Of a DNA stretch of 64,000 bases, positions 1 through 8,963 are shown one piece after another (position 1 is the stretch's first letter; each line of letters begins with the position of its first letter). Below the pieces are notes generated by a model. That model saw nothing but the letters and a program-made list of their open reading frames with translations. It was not told where the DNA came from and made no database searches. A program made the translations under genes and the position numbers. The stretch lies in contig NZ_JWIB01000021.1 of NCBI RefSeq assembly GCF_000813425.1, positions 1-64,000 of the forward strand, in the 5' to 3' direction. The stretch is from Sporosarcina sp. ZBG7A (GTDB lineage Bacteria > Bacillota > Bacilli > Bacillales_A > Planococcaceae).

Positions 1-104
1 CCTGGGGATCAGCGCAGCGCGAAGACCCCGCAGGAGTGAAGCGACGAGGAGGCTGAGGGTAAGCCCCCGGAAAGCACCCGTCCGGAACGGAGATCAACGA
101 CCTG
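1..104. repeat. GC-rich interspersed-repeat-like element
   Basis: The first 100 bases are far more GC-rich than the surroundings and carry no open frame of note. They contain the phrases CCCCGCAGGAG, GAAGCGACGAGGAGGCTGAG and CGTCCGGAACGGAGATCAACGA. From general familiarity this resembles a short GC-rich non-coding repeat found at gene 3' ends in Bacillaceae and Planococcaceae genomes; that link is memory and was not searched. No second copy was seen in this window. The 5' end of the element may lie outside the window. Confidence 0.55.
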
Positions 105-140
105 TTGTTATCCTTCATTTTCAGAGAAAACGATGCAAAA

Positions 141-184
141 AGAAAACAGGGATGGAATTCAAATTGATTCCCATCCCTTTTGTC
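141..184. terminator. Terminator-like hairpin, probably bidirectional
   Basis: AGGGATGG-AAT and ATT-CCCATCCCT form a stem around a short AT-rich loop. A T-rich stretch follows on the plus strand, and an A-rich stretch precedes it, which reads as T-rich on the minus strand. It probably ends transcription of a gene lying left of the window. Confidence 0.5.
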
Positions 185-260
185 TACAGTCTGAGCGGGT
201 CTCCCTCGAGAAAACCGCTTTTTGTGTGCTGTGATTTCACGGAACGTCCTTGCATAAATT

Positions 261-281
261 AAATAACTAAATGAGTTATTT
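261..281. promoter_or_regulatory. Perfect 8-bp inverted repeat upstream of the DUF1646 gene
   Basis: AAATAACT and AGTTATTT are perfect inverted arms around a 5-base centre (AAATG). The repeat lies 17 bases before the start codon and just before the GTGAGG ribosome binding site. The arms are AT-only apart from one C/G pair, and no T-run follows, so it looks more like an operator than a terminator. No regulator is identified. Confidence 0.35.
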
Positions 282-298
282 GAAGTGAGGGATGTTAG

Positions 299-1309
299 AT
301 GACAGTTTTGTTGCTGATTTTGCTTTTCGCTGTTTTGTTAGGACCGTTCCTATTTTCTTTCGCAGAGCGACAATTGGAACTCTATCTTTTCACATTAGGA
401 ATCGGTGCAGTTTTCATAGCCGGTAATTGGAACAAAGCGTTGCTTCATACTGTAGTTACTGACCCTATTGCAATAACGTGCGCGGTACTACTCGCAGGGT
501 GGCTATTTCGTGTATTTCAACAACCATTCAGTCAGTCGATCAGCTTTGCAGAGCGTCTCATGCCTTCCAGGGTTTTTGTTGCACTAATTGTAATCAGTAT
601 TGGATTAGTAGCTAGTTTCATAACCGCCATCATAGCTGCAGTTTTACTCGTCTCAATCATTAGTTTGCTCGATTATGACAGACGGACTCAAATCCGCCTA
701 GTTATTCTATCTTGCTACGCTATCGGGTTGGGGGCAGTCCTGACCCCACTTGGTGAGCCTTTATCGACAATTGCAACCAGTCGATTAGACGAATCATTTT
801 TTTACTTATTCAATTTGTTAGGAAGCGATGTCATCACTGCAATTTTTCTTCTTGGCATTATAACAGGAATTGTCATAGCCCCCCCTCACGTAAAACGCGG
901 GAAAGAAAAGAAATTAGAGAAAGAATCTTGGACTGCTATTATCATCAGAAGTGTTAAAGTATACATATTTGTCATGGCTCTCTCTCTTCTAGGGACTGGA
1001 TTTGAACCGTTATTGAGTCCCGCTTTAGAAGGGAAAAGCCCTACTTTCCTCTATTGGACCAACATGATATCAGCTGTCTTAGATAACGCCACACTTGCGT
1101 CAATCGAACTTGGCCCAACCATGGATGAACCAACCATCCGCGCTATTCTTATGGGCTTACTAATTAGCGGAGGTATGCTGATTCCAGGTAACATTCCAAA
1201 TATCATTGCTGCTGGCAAACTGTCCATCACTAGCAAGGAATGGGCTCGCTTCGGCTTCCCCTTCGGATTACTCGCGATGATTGTTTACTTTTTTGTTGTT
1301 GTTTACTAA
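299..1309 (+). CDS. DUF1646 family integral membrane protein
   Basis: This 336-residue protein is almost entirely hydrophobic, with roughly nine to ten predicted membrane segments and short charged loops such as DYDRRTQIR near residue 125 and the KRGKEKKLEKE cluster near residue 202. Length and layout fit the DUF1646 family, described as putative cation transporters; substrate and direction are unknown. Conserved-looking small-residue segments include LTPLGEPLST near 148-157 and GGMLIPGNIPNIIAAGK near 292-308, which could line a permeation path (inference). GTGAGG lies 8-13 bases before the ATG. It is a single gene ending at a shared terminator with the convergent proline dehydrogenase gene. 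It could instead belong to a broader ion-transporter-like superfamily. Confidence 0.75.
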   Translation: MTVLLLILLFAVLLGPFLFSFAERQLELYLFTLGIGAVFIAGNWNKALLHTVVTDPIAITCAVLLAGWLFRVFQQPFSQSISFAERLMPSRVFVALIVISIGLVASFITAIIAAVLLVSIISLLDYDRRTQIRLVILSCYAIGLGAVLTPLGEPLSTIATSRLDESFFYLFNLLGSDVITAIFLLGIITGIVIAPPHVKRGKEKKLEKESWTAIIIRSVKVYIFVMALSLLGTGFEPLLSPALEGKSPTFLYWTNMISAVLDNATLASIELGPTMDEPTIRAILMGLLISGGMLIPGNIPNIIAAGKLSITSKEWARFGFPFGLLAMIVYFFVVVY

Positions 1310-1357
1310 TAAGGAAGCAACTGAGTAACAAAACATTAATACTTTACAAACTACAAT

Positions 1358-1412
1358 CAAAAAAAGGCTGCTCTGGTTTCAGTATTCACTGAAGTTATGA
1401 GCAGCCTTTGTA
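1358..1412. terminator. Bidirectional terminator between convergent genes
   Basis: GGCTGCTC (1366-1373) pairs with GAGCAGCC (1399-1406). An A-run precedes the stem and a T-rich tract follows, so it can serve both the DUF1646 gene and the convergent proline dehydrogenase gene. Confidence 0.8.
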
Positions 1413-1416
1413 TCTT

Positions 1417-2388
1417 TTATTTATTTCGTTTCGTCATGCGACCTAGGGCAAATGCACCCGCAGCCAATCCGATAAATGTATTCGTCTTTTTGTTGAACAC
1501 TTGTTTTACTATCAAGTTCATATTCTGTGGACGCTCTGCAAGACGGCGCATGAAGTATCCATACCAGTCTTCACCAAATGGAACGTAAGTCGTGAAGTTG
1601 TAGCCTTCCTTCGCAAGCTCTAATTGCATATCTTTACGGAATCCGTAAAGCATTTGGAACTCGAACTTATCATAAGAAATATCATTTTCTTTCACAAATT
1701 GCTTTACGTGGTTAATCACATGGTGATCATGCGTCGCAATTGAAGTGAACTTCCCGTTTAACAAATGCCATTCAATTAATTTAACAAAGTTTTCATCGAT
1801 ATCCGCTTTGTCCTGATACGCAACAGCAGGTGACTCTTTATATGCCCCTTTTACAATGCGTAGACGGAAATCTTTATGTTCCTTCATATAGTCTTCCGCT
1901 TCGAAAAAGTAAGCTTGGATGACAGTTCCGACATTTTTATATGTTTTTGATAAATCATCAAGTAAATCGAATGAAGGCTTCAAGCGATCATAGTCTTCCA
2001 TATCAAAGTTAACAAAAATATCGTATTCATTAGCTTTACTTACGATTTCTCGCAAATTCTCTTCACAGAAGCTTGGATCGATATCCAGTCCGAGTTGAGA
2101 AGGCTTCAGTGAAATCGTCGCATCGACGCCGTTTTCATGAATTGCTTCAACTACGCTTAAAATTTGTTTTTTTGCAGCAGTTGCTTCTTCGCGATTGTAA
2201 ACAAACTCACCAAGATTGTCGACAGTACAAGAAATACCGTGCGCATTCAGTTCCTTAATACTTTCAATTGTTTCAGGAACATTCGTCCCCGCTACTACGT
2301 TTTGAGCTCCCAGCTTTAGACCGTATTTTTTCGCTGCGCTGTTTAATGTCTGGTTTTGGGAGAGGCCCATAAATAAATCTTTTAGCAT
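1417..2388 (-). CDS. Proline dehydrogenase (FAD-dependent, monofunctional)
   Basis: This enzyme oxidises L-proline to 1-pyrroline-5-carboxylate with FAD and passes electrons to the respiratory chain. The 323-residue length matches the short monofunctional Firmicute enzymes (PutB/FadM type). Family signatures are visible: ISLKPSQLG near 115, the barrel strand FVNFDMED near 150, RLRIVKGAYKE near 200, and the substrate-binding YGYFMRRLAERP near 276-287. GGAG lies 11 bases before the ATG. No 1-pyrroline-5-carboxylate dehydrogenase is adjacent; the aldehyde dehydrogenase at 7.4 kb is a better match to succinate-semialdehyde dehydrogenase. The last residues are hydrophobic then basic (AAGAFALGRMTKRNK), a possible membrane-touching tail. 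The PutB versus FadM name cannot be settled here. Confidence 0.9.
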   Translation of the reverse strand: MLKDLFMGLSQNQTLNSAAKKYGLKLGAQNVVAGTNVPETIESIKELNAHGISCTVDNLGEFVYNREEATAAKKQILSVVEAIHENGVDATISLKPSQLGLDIDPSFCEENLREIVSKANEYDIFVNFDMEDYDRLKPSFDLLDDLSKTYKNVGTVIQAYFFEAEDYMKEHKDFRLRIVKGAYKESPAVAYQDKADIDENFVKLIEWHLLNGKFTSIATHDHHVINHVKQFVKENDISYDKFEFQMLYGFRKDMQLELAKEGYNFTTYVPFGEDWYGYFMRRLAERPQNMNLIVKQVFNKKTNTFIGLAAGAFALGRMTKRNK

Positions 2389-2512
2389 GTCGATAACTCC
2401 TCAGAACTAAAATTTTTCACCACTTCATTATATCATATATCGCACGAATACAACATGATCTGACACGTGAAAAGAGATACGCTCCACAGTAACCTTAGCT
2501 CTGTTCACGAGG

Positions 2513-4252
2513 TCATACGCGTGAAGAGGAGTCTCCTTCTTCTTCAGTCAATTGGAAGAGTTGAACACTTCCATCTAAGTCTTCTGCAAGTCGTTTCAAA
2601 TCATTGGATTGTTCTGCGACATCACTAATCGTAGCTGACGTTTCTTCACCTGATGCTGATATGTTCGAAGTCATTTCCTCCAAAGAACGAAGTGCATCTG
2701 CTAACATTCGAATATAACGCTCTGCTTCCTCTGACTTCTGCGCCTCACGCATCAGACTTTCTGAGATTGCCGAAACCTCAGCAACTGTATCTTCAACAGC
2801 TGCGGAAATACCACTTAATGTCAGAGCGGTTTGGCTTACTGTCTCTGATCCCATTTCAATCAGTTTGCCACTCTCTTCAGTTGAATACACCACGTCTGCA
2901 ATACTAGAAGATATATCTTTAATCAGTTGCCCCACTTCCTGAACGTCTTGGTTGGATTGTTCTGCAAGACGACGTACTTCATCAGCAACGACTGCAAATC
3001 CTTTACCATGTTCACCGGCCCTAGCCGCTTCAATGGAAGCATTCAATGCTAGTAAGTTGGTTTGGCCTGCAATATCAGAAATCGATTCAGTAATCATCTG
3101 GATTTTTTTCGCAGAATTGATAAGCCCTTGAATCGCAGATTTCGTACTCGATGAGGAGACTGATATCTTTTTCATATCCTCATTAAGAGATATTGCCCGT
3201 TCTCTACCTTCTTCTGCTAATACCATCGTGTTTGATGAGATAGATGTAGCTTTTTTTGCACGCTCATCCGCTTGATGAAGATCCTGTGCTAAATCCTGGA
3301 TAAGTTGAGCAACTTGCTCCACACTCGCGTTCCCATCCACTACGGAGCTCGCAGCTTCATTAATATTTTCAGAAACCATATGAGCGGCGCCTTCCATTTC
3401 TTCTAAGGAGTCCACTGTTTGTGCCATACTTATTGTTAATTTGGATGAAGACTTTTTGACGGTCCCAATCATATTCCGTAAATTTGAAGCGAGTGTGTTT
3501 AATGTTGTCCCTAGATCTCCAACCTCATCCTTACTAGAAACCTGTACATCCGCAATCCCTAAGTTACCAGAAGCCAACTGTTTGGAATGCTCGATGAGCT
3601 TCGAAATAGGTTTAGTTTTTTTACGAAGTAAGAAAATCGTCAACAGCGCTGCGAGCAGTAATGGAACGATACTAATTAAAATACCGTTTCGAACAACTCC
3701 CCATGTGCGTGAAGTGACAATTCCTGCGTCGAAGTCAATTACACTAACGGCGATAACTTCTTTAGTTGGATCCTGATCTTTAAAAATCGGGGCATATCCT
3801 GACAGACGTTTCATGCCTGCAAAGTTATACGCTTTAGAGTAGGTAGGATGTTTCATGTCAGCAAGCATAGCAATCGCTTCATCATCCACTTTGAACTTAT
3901 CTCCTGGCTTGAATCCTTTAGCTTTAAGATTATCATCAACAGCCACTAAAGTTCCGTCTAACTCGACAATGTATTGTGTTTCAAAGATGTCTTTATGAGC
4001 AGTTGTCCAGTTAAGTTGTTCTCCTACTTTGTCTTGTGTGGAAGTGTCTCCTGCCAGTGCTTTGTTCATATCTTCCGGTAAAATAAGACCGGTAGTAATA
4101 TTTGCACAACCATACGCTTCGATACCAGCTGCTTCGAAGAGTTTGTCATATGCCGTTTTGTAAGTAGCTACGGACGTGATAGCAAGCATGACAACAAGAA
4201 TTCCAATTATCAAACTACCTAATTGAAATGTTAATGACTTTCTTACCTTCAT
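2513..4252 (-). CDS. Methyl-accepting chemotaxis protein with an extracellular Cache-like sensor
   Basis: This is a transmembrane chemoreceptor that signals through CheW and CheA. The 579 residues show an N-terminal membrane helix (about 10-32), an extracellular domain of about 150 residues with the GYAPIFK segment near 152 typical of single-Cache sensors, a second helix (about 190-210), a HAMP linker, and a long coiled-coil signalling domain. The conserved hairpin tip [20 protein letters not shown] is followed by [18 protein letters not shown]. The ligand is unknown. It stands alone, divergent from the marR gene, with 267 bases between them. The last residues ([10 protein letters not shown]) are acidic and show no CheR-docking pentapeptide of the enteric type. 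Confidence 0.93.
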   Translation of the reverse strand: MKVRKSLTFQLGSLIIGILVVMLAITSVATYKTAYDKLFEAAGIEAYGCANITTGLILPEDMNKALAGDTSTQDKVGEQLNWTTAHKDIFETQYIVELDGTLVAVDDNLKAKGFKPGDKFKVDDEAIAMLADMKHPTYSKAYNFAGMKRLSGYAPIFKDQDPTKEVIAVSVIDFDAGIVTSRTWGVVRNGILISIVPLLLAALLTIFLLRKKTKPISKLIEHSKQLASGNLGIADVQVSSKDEVGDLGTTLNTLASNLRNMIGTVKKSSSKLTISMAQTVDSLEEMEGAAHMVSENINEAASSVVDGNASVEQVAQLIQDLAQDLHQADERAKKATSISSNTMVLAEEGRERAISLNEDMKKISVSSSSTKSAIQGLINSAKKIQMITESISDIAGQTNLLALNASIEAARAGEHGKGFAVVADEVRRLAEQSNQDVQEVGQLIKDISSSIADVVYSTEESGKLIEMGSETVSQTALTLSGISAAVEDTVAEVSAISESLMREAQKSEEAERYIRMLADALRSLEEMTSNISASGEETSATISDVAEQSNDLKRLAEDLDGSVQLFQLTEEEGDSSSRV

Positions 4253-4519
4253 GATACATAATACCTCTTTTCGATTTCTTTTAATAAGGACTTTACTACC
4301 TATAACCTTACCTTAGATTTGAGTAAAAAACTATACAAACATAATCTGTCACACAAACTTCACTCTGGTCGCACATTTATATATCGACCTAAATTCTATA
4401 TTTCGAAGTCATTTTTCTCTATTTTTCATCATCGTTGAGGTATGATAAAATAGTCTTTTACTTTTAATAACTTGCAATCGTTTCCTTAGCAAGTTTATTA
4501 CCACCGGAGGTTTCCCAAT

Positions 4520-4966
4520 ATGACTAATAATAATGATGATAAGAATATTTTCGAACTGCTCCACACGATTGAAAAAGTTAGCTATCAAATGATTGTCAAA
4601 TGGCAACAGCGCTCTGATAACGATCTGGGTATTTCCCATATCCTCGTTCTTCAAGAATTATTGAACGAGGGAGAAAGCAGACCTTCAGATATTGCTAAGA
4701 AACTGAATTTCACCCCAGCTTCACTTACTCACCTCTCAATGAAGCTTACAAAACAAGGTTTAATTGAAAGAAGACAAGCTGAAGAAGACAAAAGAACTAA
4801 GTATTTATCCATTACTGAAGCAGGTAAAGTGCTTGTCGAAAAAGCTTATAATGATGGAATTGAAGTGCGTCGAGAGTTGTTTTCACACATTTCACCGGAA
4901 GAACAGCAAGCTATGTTAGTGATTTATAAAAAGCTTGATGAAGCACTTACAAAACCTTCGAACTAA
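4520..4966 (+). CDS. MarR family transcriptional regulator
   Basis: This 148-residue winged-helix protein has MarR family layout. The recognition region includes RPSDIAKKLNFTPASLTHLSMKL (written here by position, residues 54-76) and the wing RRQAEEDKRTKYLSIT (about 85-100) contains the conserved DKR-type motif. A CGGAGG site lies 9 bases before the ATG. The lipid kinase gene starts 23 bases after its stop, so the two are probably co-transcribed, and the regulator may control that kinase and itself (inference). MarR proteins usually repress and release DNA on binding small phenolic or lipid-like ligands. The ligand cannot be read from sequence. Confidence 0.9.
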   Translation: MTNNNDDKNIFELLHTIEKVSYQMIVKWQQRSDNDLGISHILVLQELLNEGESRPSDIAKKLNFTPASLTHLSMKLTKQGLIERRQAEEDKRTKYLSITEAGKVLVEKAYNDGIEVRRELFSHISPEEQQAMLVIYKKLDEALTKPSN

Positions 4967-4989
4967 ACTATTGGGATGGGGTGTGATTT

Positions 4990-5892
4990 ATGTATGCAAT
5001 CATTGTCAATCCTTCTTCTGGTCGTGGAAAAGCAACTCAGCTATTTCAACGAGTCGAACAATTGCTGATCCAGCATAATATGCCATACGAAGCACTGCTA
5101 AGCGATTCAACAGAAGCGTCTAATCAGTTCCTTGAAAATCTGTTGGGAAGCAGGAAACTCTCAGCGGTTGTAGTCATCGGTGGTGACGGAACGACGGGAT
5201 CTATCGTTCAACTTGCAGCAGAACAGTCCATTCCTCTCGCCATTCTGCCCGCAGGGTCTGGGAATGATGCCGCGAGAGCTTTTCGCCTTACCCATGATCC
5301 CTTTGTTTTCGTAGAGAGACTAAGAGATTTTTCTACCCAACAAGTCGATTTACTAGATGTGGATGGGAAACTCGGAATTACCATTGCTGCTGCTGGTGTA
5401 GATGCAAAAATCGGTGACAAAGCCAACCACTCTTTTTACAAATCATTGCTCAACAAAATTGGATTAGGCGGGCTTGCCTACCCATTTGCAGCTATCCATA
5501 CAATAAGCACCTTTACACCATTCGAAGTAAATTTGTCTATCGATGATGAACCATATTTCTGGCAGCGCACATGGCTGATTGCTGTCGGCAATACCCCCTC
5601 TTATGGGGGTGGCCTGCGCGTCTGTCCGGAAGCACTTACAAATGATGGGTTAATGCATATCACGGTCGCTCATACAGCAAATCGGCCTTCCCTTCTACTT
5701 CGTTTGTTTCCTAAACTTCTTCAAGGAAATCTGATTCACAGTCCTTCAATCACTTATTTAACAGGTACTACTATTACATTAGAAGCCAATAGGAACATCT
5801 TGCTCATATTAGATGGTGAACCTATCCATGCCCCGCATTTTACAATTCGATTACAATCAGAAGCGCTAAAACTTGTAGACACAAGTGAATAA
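4990..5892 (+). CDS. Diacylglycerol kinase family lipid kinase (DgkB/YegS/BmrU type)
   Basis: This protein probably phosphorylates a lipid such as diacylglycerol at the inner membrane face. The 300-residue length is typical. The catalytic-domain signature VVVIGGDGTTGSIVQL (about 57-72) and the nucleotide-site motif LPAGSGNDAAR (about 85-95) are both intact. The C-terminal half is the expected beta-rich domain, including WLIAVGNTPSYGGG and a final LDGEPI motif. It follows marR in a probable two-gene operon. A MarR gene beside a lipid kinase recalls the bmrU context of B. subtilis, but no multidrug transporter gene follows here. The true lipid substrate is uncertain; DgkB recycles diacylglycerol in Bacillus, while other members use different lipids. 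Confidence 0.85.
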   Translation: MYAIIVNPSSGRGKATQLFQRVEQLLIQHNMPYEALLSDSTEASNQFLENLLGSRKLSAVVVIGGDGTTGSIVQLAAEQSIPLAILPAGSGNDAARAFRLTHDPFVFVERLRDFSTQQVDLLDVDGKLGITIAAAGVDAKIGDKANHSFYKSLLNKIGLGGLAYPFAAIHTISTFTPFEVNLSIDDEPYFWQRTWLIAVGNTPSYGGGLRVCPEALTNDGLMHITVAHTANRPSLLLRLFPKLLQGNLIHSPSITYLTGTTITLEANRNILLILDGEPIHAPHFTIRLQSEALKLVDTSE

Positions 5893-6026
5893 TATATATT
5901 TTCATAAAGAAAACGCTTACATATAATTCTCGAACTAAATGTTCTAACTATTTAGACTTAGTGGTTGTATTTCTCCTTCAACACGTGTTAGTATTGAAAA
6001 ATGCTAGTGTTGAGGAGGTCGACCCA

Positions 6027-7298
6027 TTGACAAACGTTCAAGAAGTAGAAAAGAAAAATTTAGGTATTGAAGACATTTTAATTGCTAATCAGGTATTAAA
6101 AGACATCGTGGCACATACACCTCTTCAAAAAAACGAACGGTTGTCAGAAGAATATGGATGTACGGTTTACATCAAACGAGAAGATTTGCAACACGTTCGA
6201 TCTTTCAAGTTAAGAGGCGCCTATTACAAAATTAAGAGGATTGAATCCGACGCATTGGATAAGGGCATTGTTTGTGCCAGTGCTGGTAATCATGCTCAAG
6301 GCGTGGCGTTCGCGTGTGCGCAACTTGGCATTGACGGGAAGATTTTCATGCCGTTAACCACACCTAAACAAAAAGTTGACCAAGTGAAAATGTTCGGTAA
6401 AGGCTTCGTTGAGATTTTATTGACAGGAGATACATTTGACGATTCTTTTGCAAGTGCCATGCTTTGTACAGAAGAAGAAGATCGAATTTTCATTCATCCA
6501 TTTGATGATTTTGACATTATCGCTGGTCAAGCTACGGTCGCTGTTGAAATTATGAATGACATTGAAGAGCCCATTGACTTTGTATTTTCAAGCGTTGGCG
6601 GCGGTGGACTCCTTTCTGGTATGAGCATGTATATTAAAAACCTGTCTCCGTTAACCCGCATGATTGGAGTGGAACCCGCTGGTGCGGCTAGCATGAAAGC
6701 TTCCTTTGAAAAGGGAAAGTTAACATCGTTACCTACAATCGATAAGTTTGTTGACGGAGCGGCGGTGAAGTGCCCGGGTCAGAAGACTTTTGATATTTGT
6801 TTTGAATTGGTCGAAGACATAGTAGCAGTTCCTGAAGGTAAGGTATGTACAGCCATTCTCGAATTGTATAATAAGCACGCAATCATTGCAGAGCCGGCTG
6901 GCGCACTCCCAATTGCAGCACTCGATTTTTATAAGGAAGAAATTAAAGGGAAATCAATTGTCGTCGTCATTAGTGGAGGAAATAATGATATTGGGAGAAT
7001 GCAGGAAATCAAAGAAAAGTCTTTAATCCATCAGGGACTATTGTATTATTTCATTGTGAATTTCCCGCAGCGTGCGGGTGCGTTACGACAATTCCTAGAT
7101 AACGTGCTCGGTCCAAATGATGATATTACAACTTTCGAATACACGAAGAAGAATAACAAAGAGAACGGTCCAGGACTCGTTGGTATCGAACTGAAGCATC
7201 CTGAGGATTATGGCGGATTGCTGGATCGGATGCGTTCGAACGGGTTCTCGTTTACTGAAGTGAATAATGACAGTACGTTGTTCGATTTATTGATTTAA
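6027..7298 (+). CDS. ilvA: Threonine dehydratase (threonine ammonia-lyase), biosynthetic
   Basis: IlvA converts threonine to 2-oxobutanoate and ammonia, the first step of isoleucine synthesis. The frame is open from 5961, but TTG at 6027 is chosen because GAGGAGG sits 8 bases before it, giving 423 residues, the usual Bacillus IlvA size. The PLP lysine lies in SFKLRGAYYK (about residues 62-71), the phosphate-binding loop is SSVGGGGLLSG (near 190), and the C-terminal region (about 335-420) is an ACT-like domain beginning YYFIVNFPQRAGALRQFLD, the part that senses isoleucine in this family. No T-box was seen in the short upstream gap. A strong terminator follows. It stands apart from other ilv genes. 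Confidence 0.93.
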   Translation: MTNVQEVEKKNLGIEDILIANQVLKDIVAHTPLQKNERLSEEYGCTVYIKREDLQHVRSFKLRGAYYKIKRIESDALDKGIVCASAGNHAQGVAFACAQLGIDGKIFMPLTTPKQKVDQVKMFGKGFVEILLTGDTFDDSFASAMLCTEEEDRIFIHPFDDFDIIAGQATVAVEIMNDIEEPIDFVFSSVGGGGLLSGMSMYIKNLSPLTRMIGVEPAGAASMKASFEKGKLTSLPTIDKFVDGAAVKCPGQKTFDICFELVEDIVAVPEGKVCTAILELYNKHAIIAEPAGALPIAALDFYKEEIKGKSIVVVISGGNNDIGRMQEIKEKSLIHQGLLYYFIVNFPQRAGALRQFLDNVLGPNDDITTFEYTKKNNKENGPGLVGIELKHPEDYGGLLDRMRSNGFSFTEVNNDSTLFDLLI

Positions 7299-7304
7299 CG
7301 GAAC

Positions 7305-7344
7305 AAAAAACAGGCAAAGCCCTTTTGGCTCTGCCTGTTTTTTT
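7305..7344. terminator. Terminator between convergent ilvA and gabD
   Basis: CAGGCAAAGCC pairs with GGCTCTGCCTG with one mismatch. The stem is preceded by six A and followed by a run of T, so it works for ilvA and probably also for the convergent gabD. Confidence 0.85.
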
Positions 7345-7349
7345 GGGTC

Positions 7350-8768
7350 TCACAATCCGACTGAAATATATTTAACTTCTACAAATTCGTCGATACCATG
7401 GTGACCGCCTTCTCGACCTAAACCACTTTGCTTGAATCCTCCAAATGGTGCTTGTGGTGAAGATGGAGAACCGTCGTTCAGACCAACAATGCCATATTCA
7501 AGCTGTTCACTCATTCGGATTCCTCTGCTAAGGTTTTCGGTAAATAGATAGGCTGCTAGACCATAAATCGTATCGTTCGCCCGTTGAATCGCTTCCTCTT
7601 CCGTTTTAAAAGTGGAAATCGGTGCGACTGGCCCAAATGTTTCTTCGTTCATACACAACATATCTTCAGTTACACCTGTTAGCACAGTCGGTTCATAGAT
7701 GAGTCCCTCTAACTTTTGACCTCCTGTCGCCACTTTCGCTCCTTTCTTGAGAGCATCTTTTACATGCATCTCCACCTTTTCAACCGCTTTTTCATCAATT
7801 AATGGTCCGATTTGAGTACCATATTCGAGACCATCTCCTGCTTTTAAAGCTTTTACTTTGTTAGTGAATATTTTCGAGAACTCCTCGACAATCGATTCCT
7901 GGACATAGATCCGATTCGCACAGACACATGTTTGTCCAGCATTTCTAAATTTCGTAGCAATGACACCATCCGCCGCTTTCTCGAGGTCACTGTCTTCCAT
8001 CACAATTGCTGGAGCTAATCCACCCAGTTCAAGCGATACCTTTTTCACAGTATCTGACGCCTTCTTCATGAGTCCTCTACCCACTTCTGTAGAACCAGTG
8101 AACGTGATCTTTTTTACACGTCCATCTTCAAGCCATGCATCACTAATCGTTTTGGAGTCACCAGTTACGACATTTACTACTCCCGGAGGAATCCCTGCTT
8201 CTAAAGCAAGTCTCCCGAGCTTGATAGCCGTGAGAGGTGTTTGACGGGATGGTTTTATAACAACTGTACATCCCGTAGCAAGCGCAGGTGCCACTTTTCG
8301 TGTAATCATCGCTGCTGGGAAGTTCCACGGTGTAATAGCCGCGACGACACCAACCGGTTGTTTGGTGACAAACATACGCTTATTTTGTTGAGTGGCAGGA
8401 ATCGTTTCCCCATAGAGACGCTTCCCTTCTTCTGCATACCATTTATTAAAACCATTCGCATAATCGATTTCACCAACAGCTTCTTTCGTCGGTTTCCCTT
8501 GTTCCAGCGTCATCGTTTTCGCTAGATCCTCTTTGTCGCGTTCAATTAGATCATGCCATTTCATGATCAATTCACTACGTTCATATGCAGAAAGTGCAGC
8601 CCATTCAGGGAAAGCTTTATGGGCTTCATCGACAGCTCGGGTGGCTTCGACTTCTCCACCATTAGGTACGTCCGCAATCTCTTCTTGTGTAAATGGATTG
8701 ACGACCGGGATTTTTTCTAGTTTTTCACCGAAGTCTTGTTTTCCAATAATCATTTCATAGCTTTCCAT
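7350..8768 (-). CDS. gabD: NAD(P)-dependent succinate-semialdehyde dehydrogenase
   Basis: This enzyme oxidises succinate semialdehyde to succinate. The 472-residue aldehyde dehydrogenase has the full set of family motifs: ITPWNFPAAMI (145-155), cofactor-binding KPSRQTPLT, FTGSTEVGR (223-231), the general-base glutamate in SLELGG (E247), the nucleophilic cysteine in GQTCVC (C281), and EETFGPVAPI. An exact AAGGAGG lies before the ATG. The residue after ELGG is leucine where most relatives have asparagine, a small oddity. No GABA transaminase gene is adjacent, so the name rests on overall similarity; a related aldehyde dehydrogenase specificity is possible. It is divergent from selD. Confidence 0.85.
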   Translation of the reverse strand: MESYEMIIGKQDFGEKLEKIPVVNPFTQEEIADVPNGGEVEATRAVDEAHKAFPEWAALSAYERSELIMKWHDLIERDKEDLAKTMTLEQGKPTKEAVGEIDYANGFNKWYAEEGKRLYGETIPATQQNKRMFVTKQPVGVVAAITPWNFPAAMITRKVAPALATGCTVVIKPSRQTPLTAIKLGRLALEAGIPPGVVNVVTGDSKTISDAWLEDGRVKKITFTGSTEVGRGLMKKASDTVKKVSLELGGLAPAIVMEDSDLEKAADGVIATKFRNAGQTCVCANRIYVQESIVEEFSKIFTNKVKALKAGDGLEYGTQIGPLIDEKAVEKVEMHVKDALKKGAKVATGGQKLEGLIYEPTVLTGVTEDMLCMNEETFGPVAPISTFKTEEEAIQRANDTIYGLAAYLFTENLSRGIRMSEQLEYGIVGLNDGSPSSPQAPFGGFKQSGLGREGGHHGIDEFVEVKYISVGL

Positions 8769-8963
8769 TAAAAATTCCTCCTTCAGTATCGATGTTACTT
8801 ATCATTTTGAGGCCTCACTTGAGGTGGGATATAAATAAGTTTTGTCGGTTGTTGTCATTTTTTGAATGCTTCACAACAGATAACTACGTGTTTTGTGATA
8901 AACTGAACGATAGCAAGCTTTTTCGGCTTACTGAACAAAACAGAAATGTGAGGCGACGAATAT

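Noticed and set aside
5893..6026. T-box or other riboswitch before ilvA
   Set aside because: The gap is only about 130 bases and has neither a T-box core sequence nor a leader terminator.
8241..8760. Plus-strand frames opposite gabD
   Set aside because: They are antisense to a well-conserved aldehyde dehydrogenase gene and match no family.
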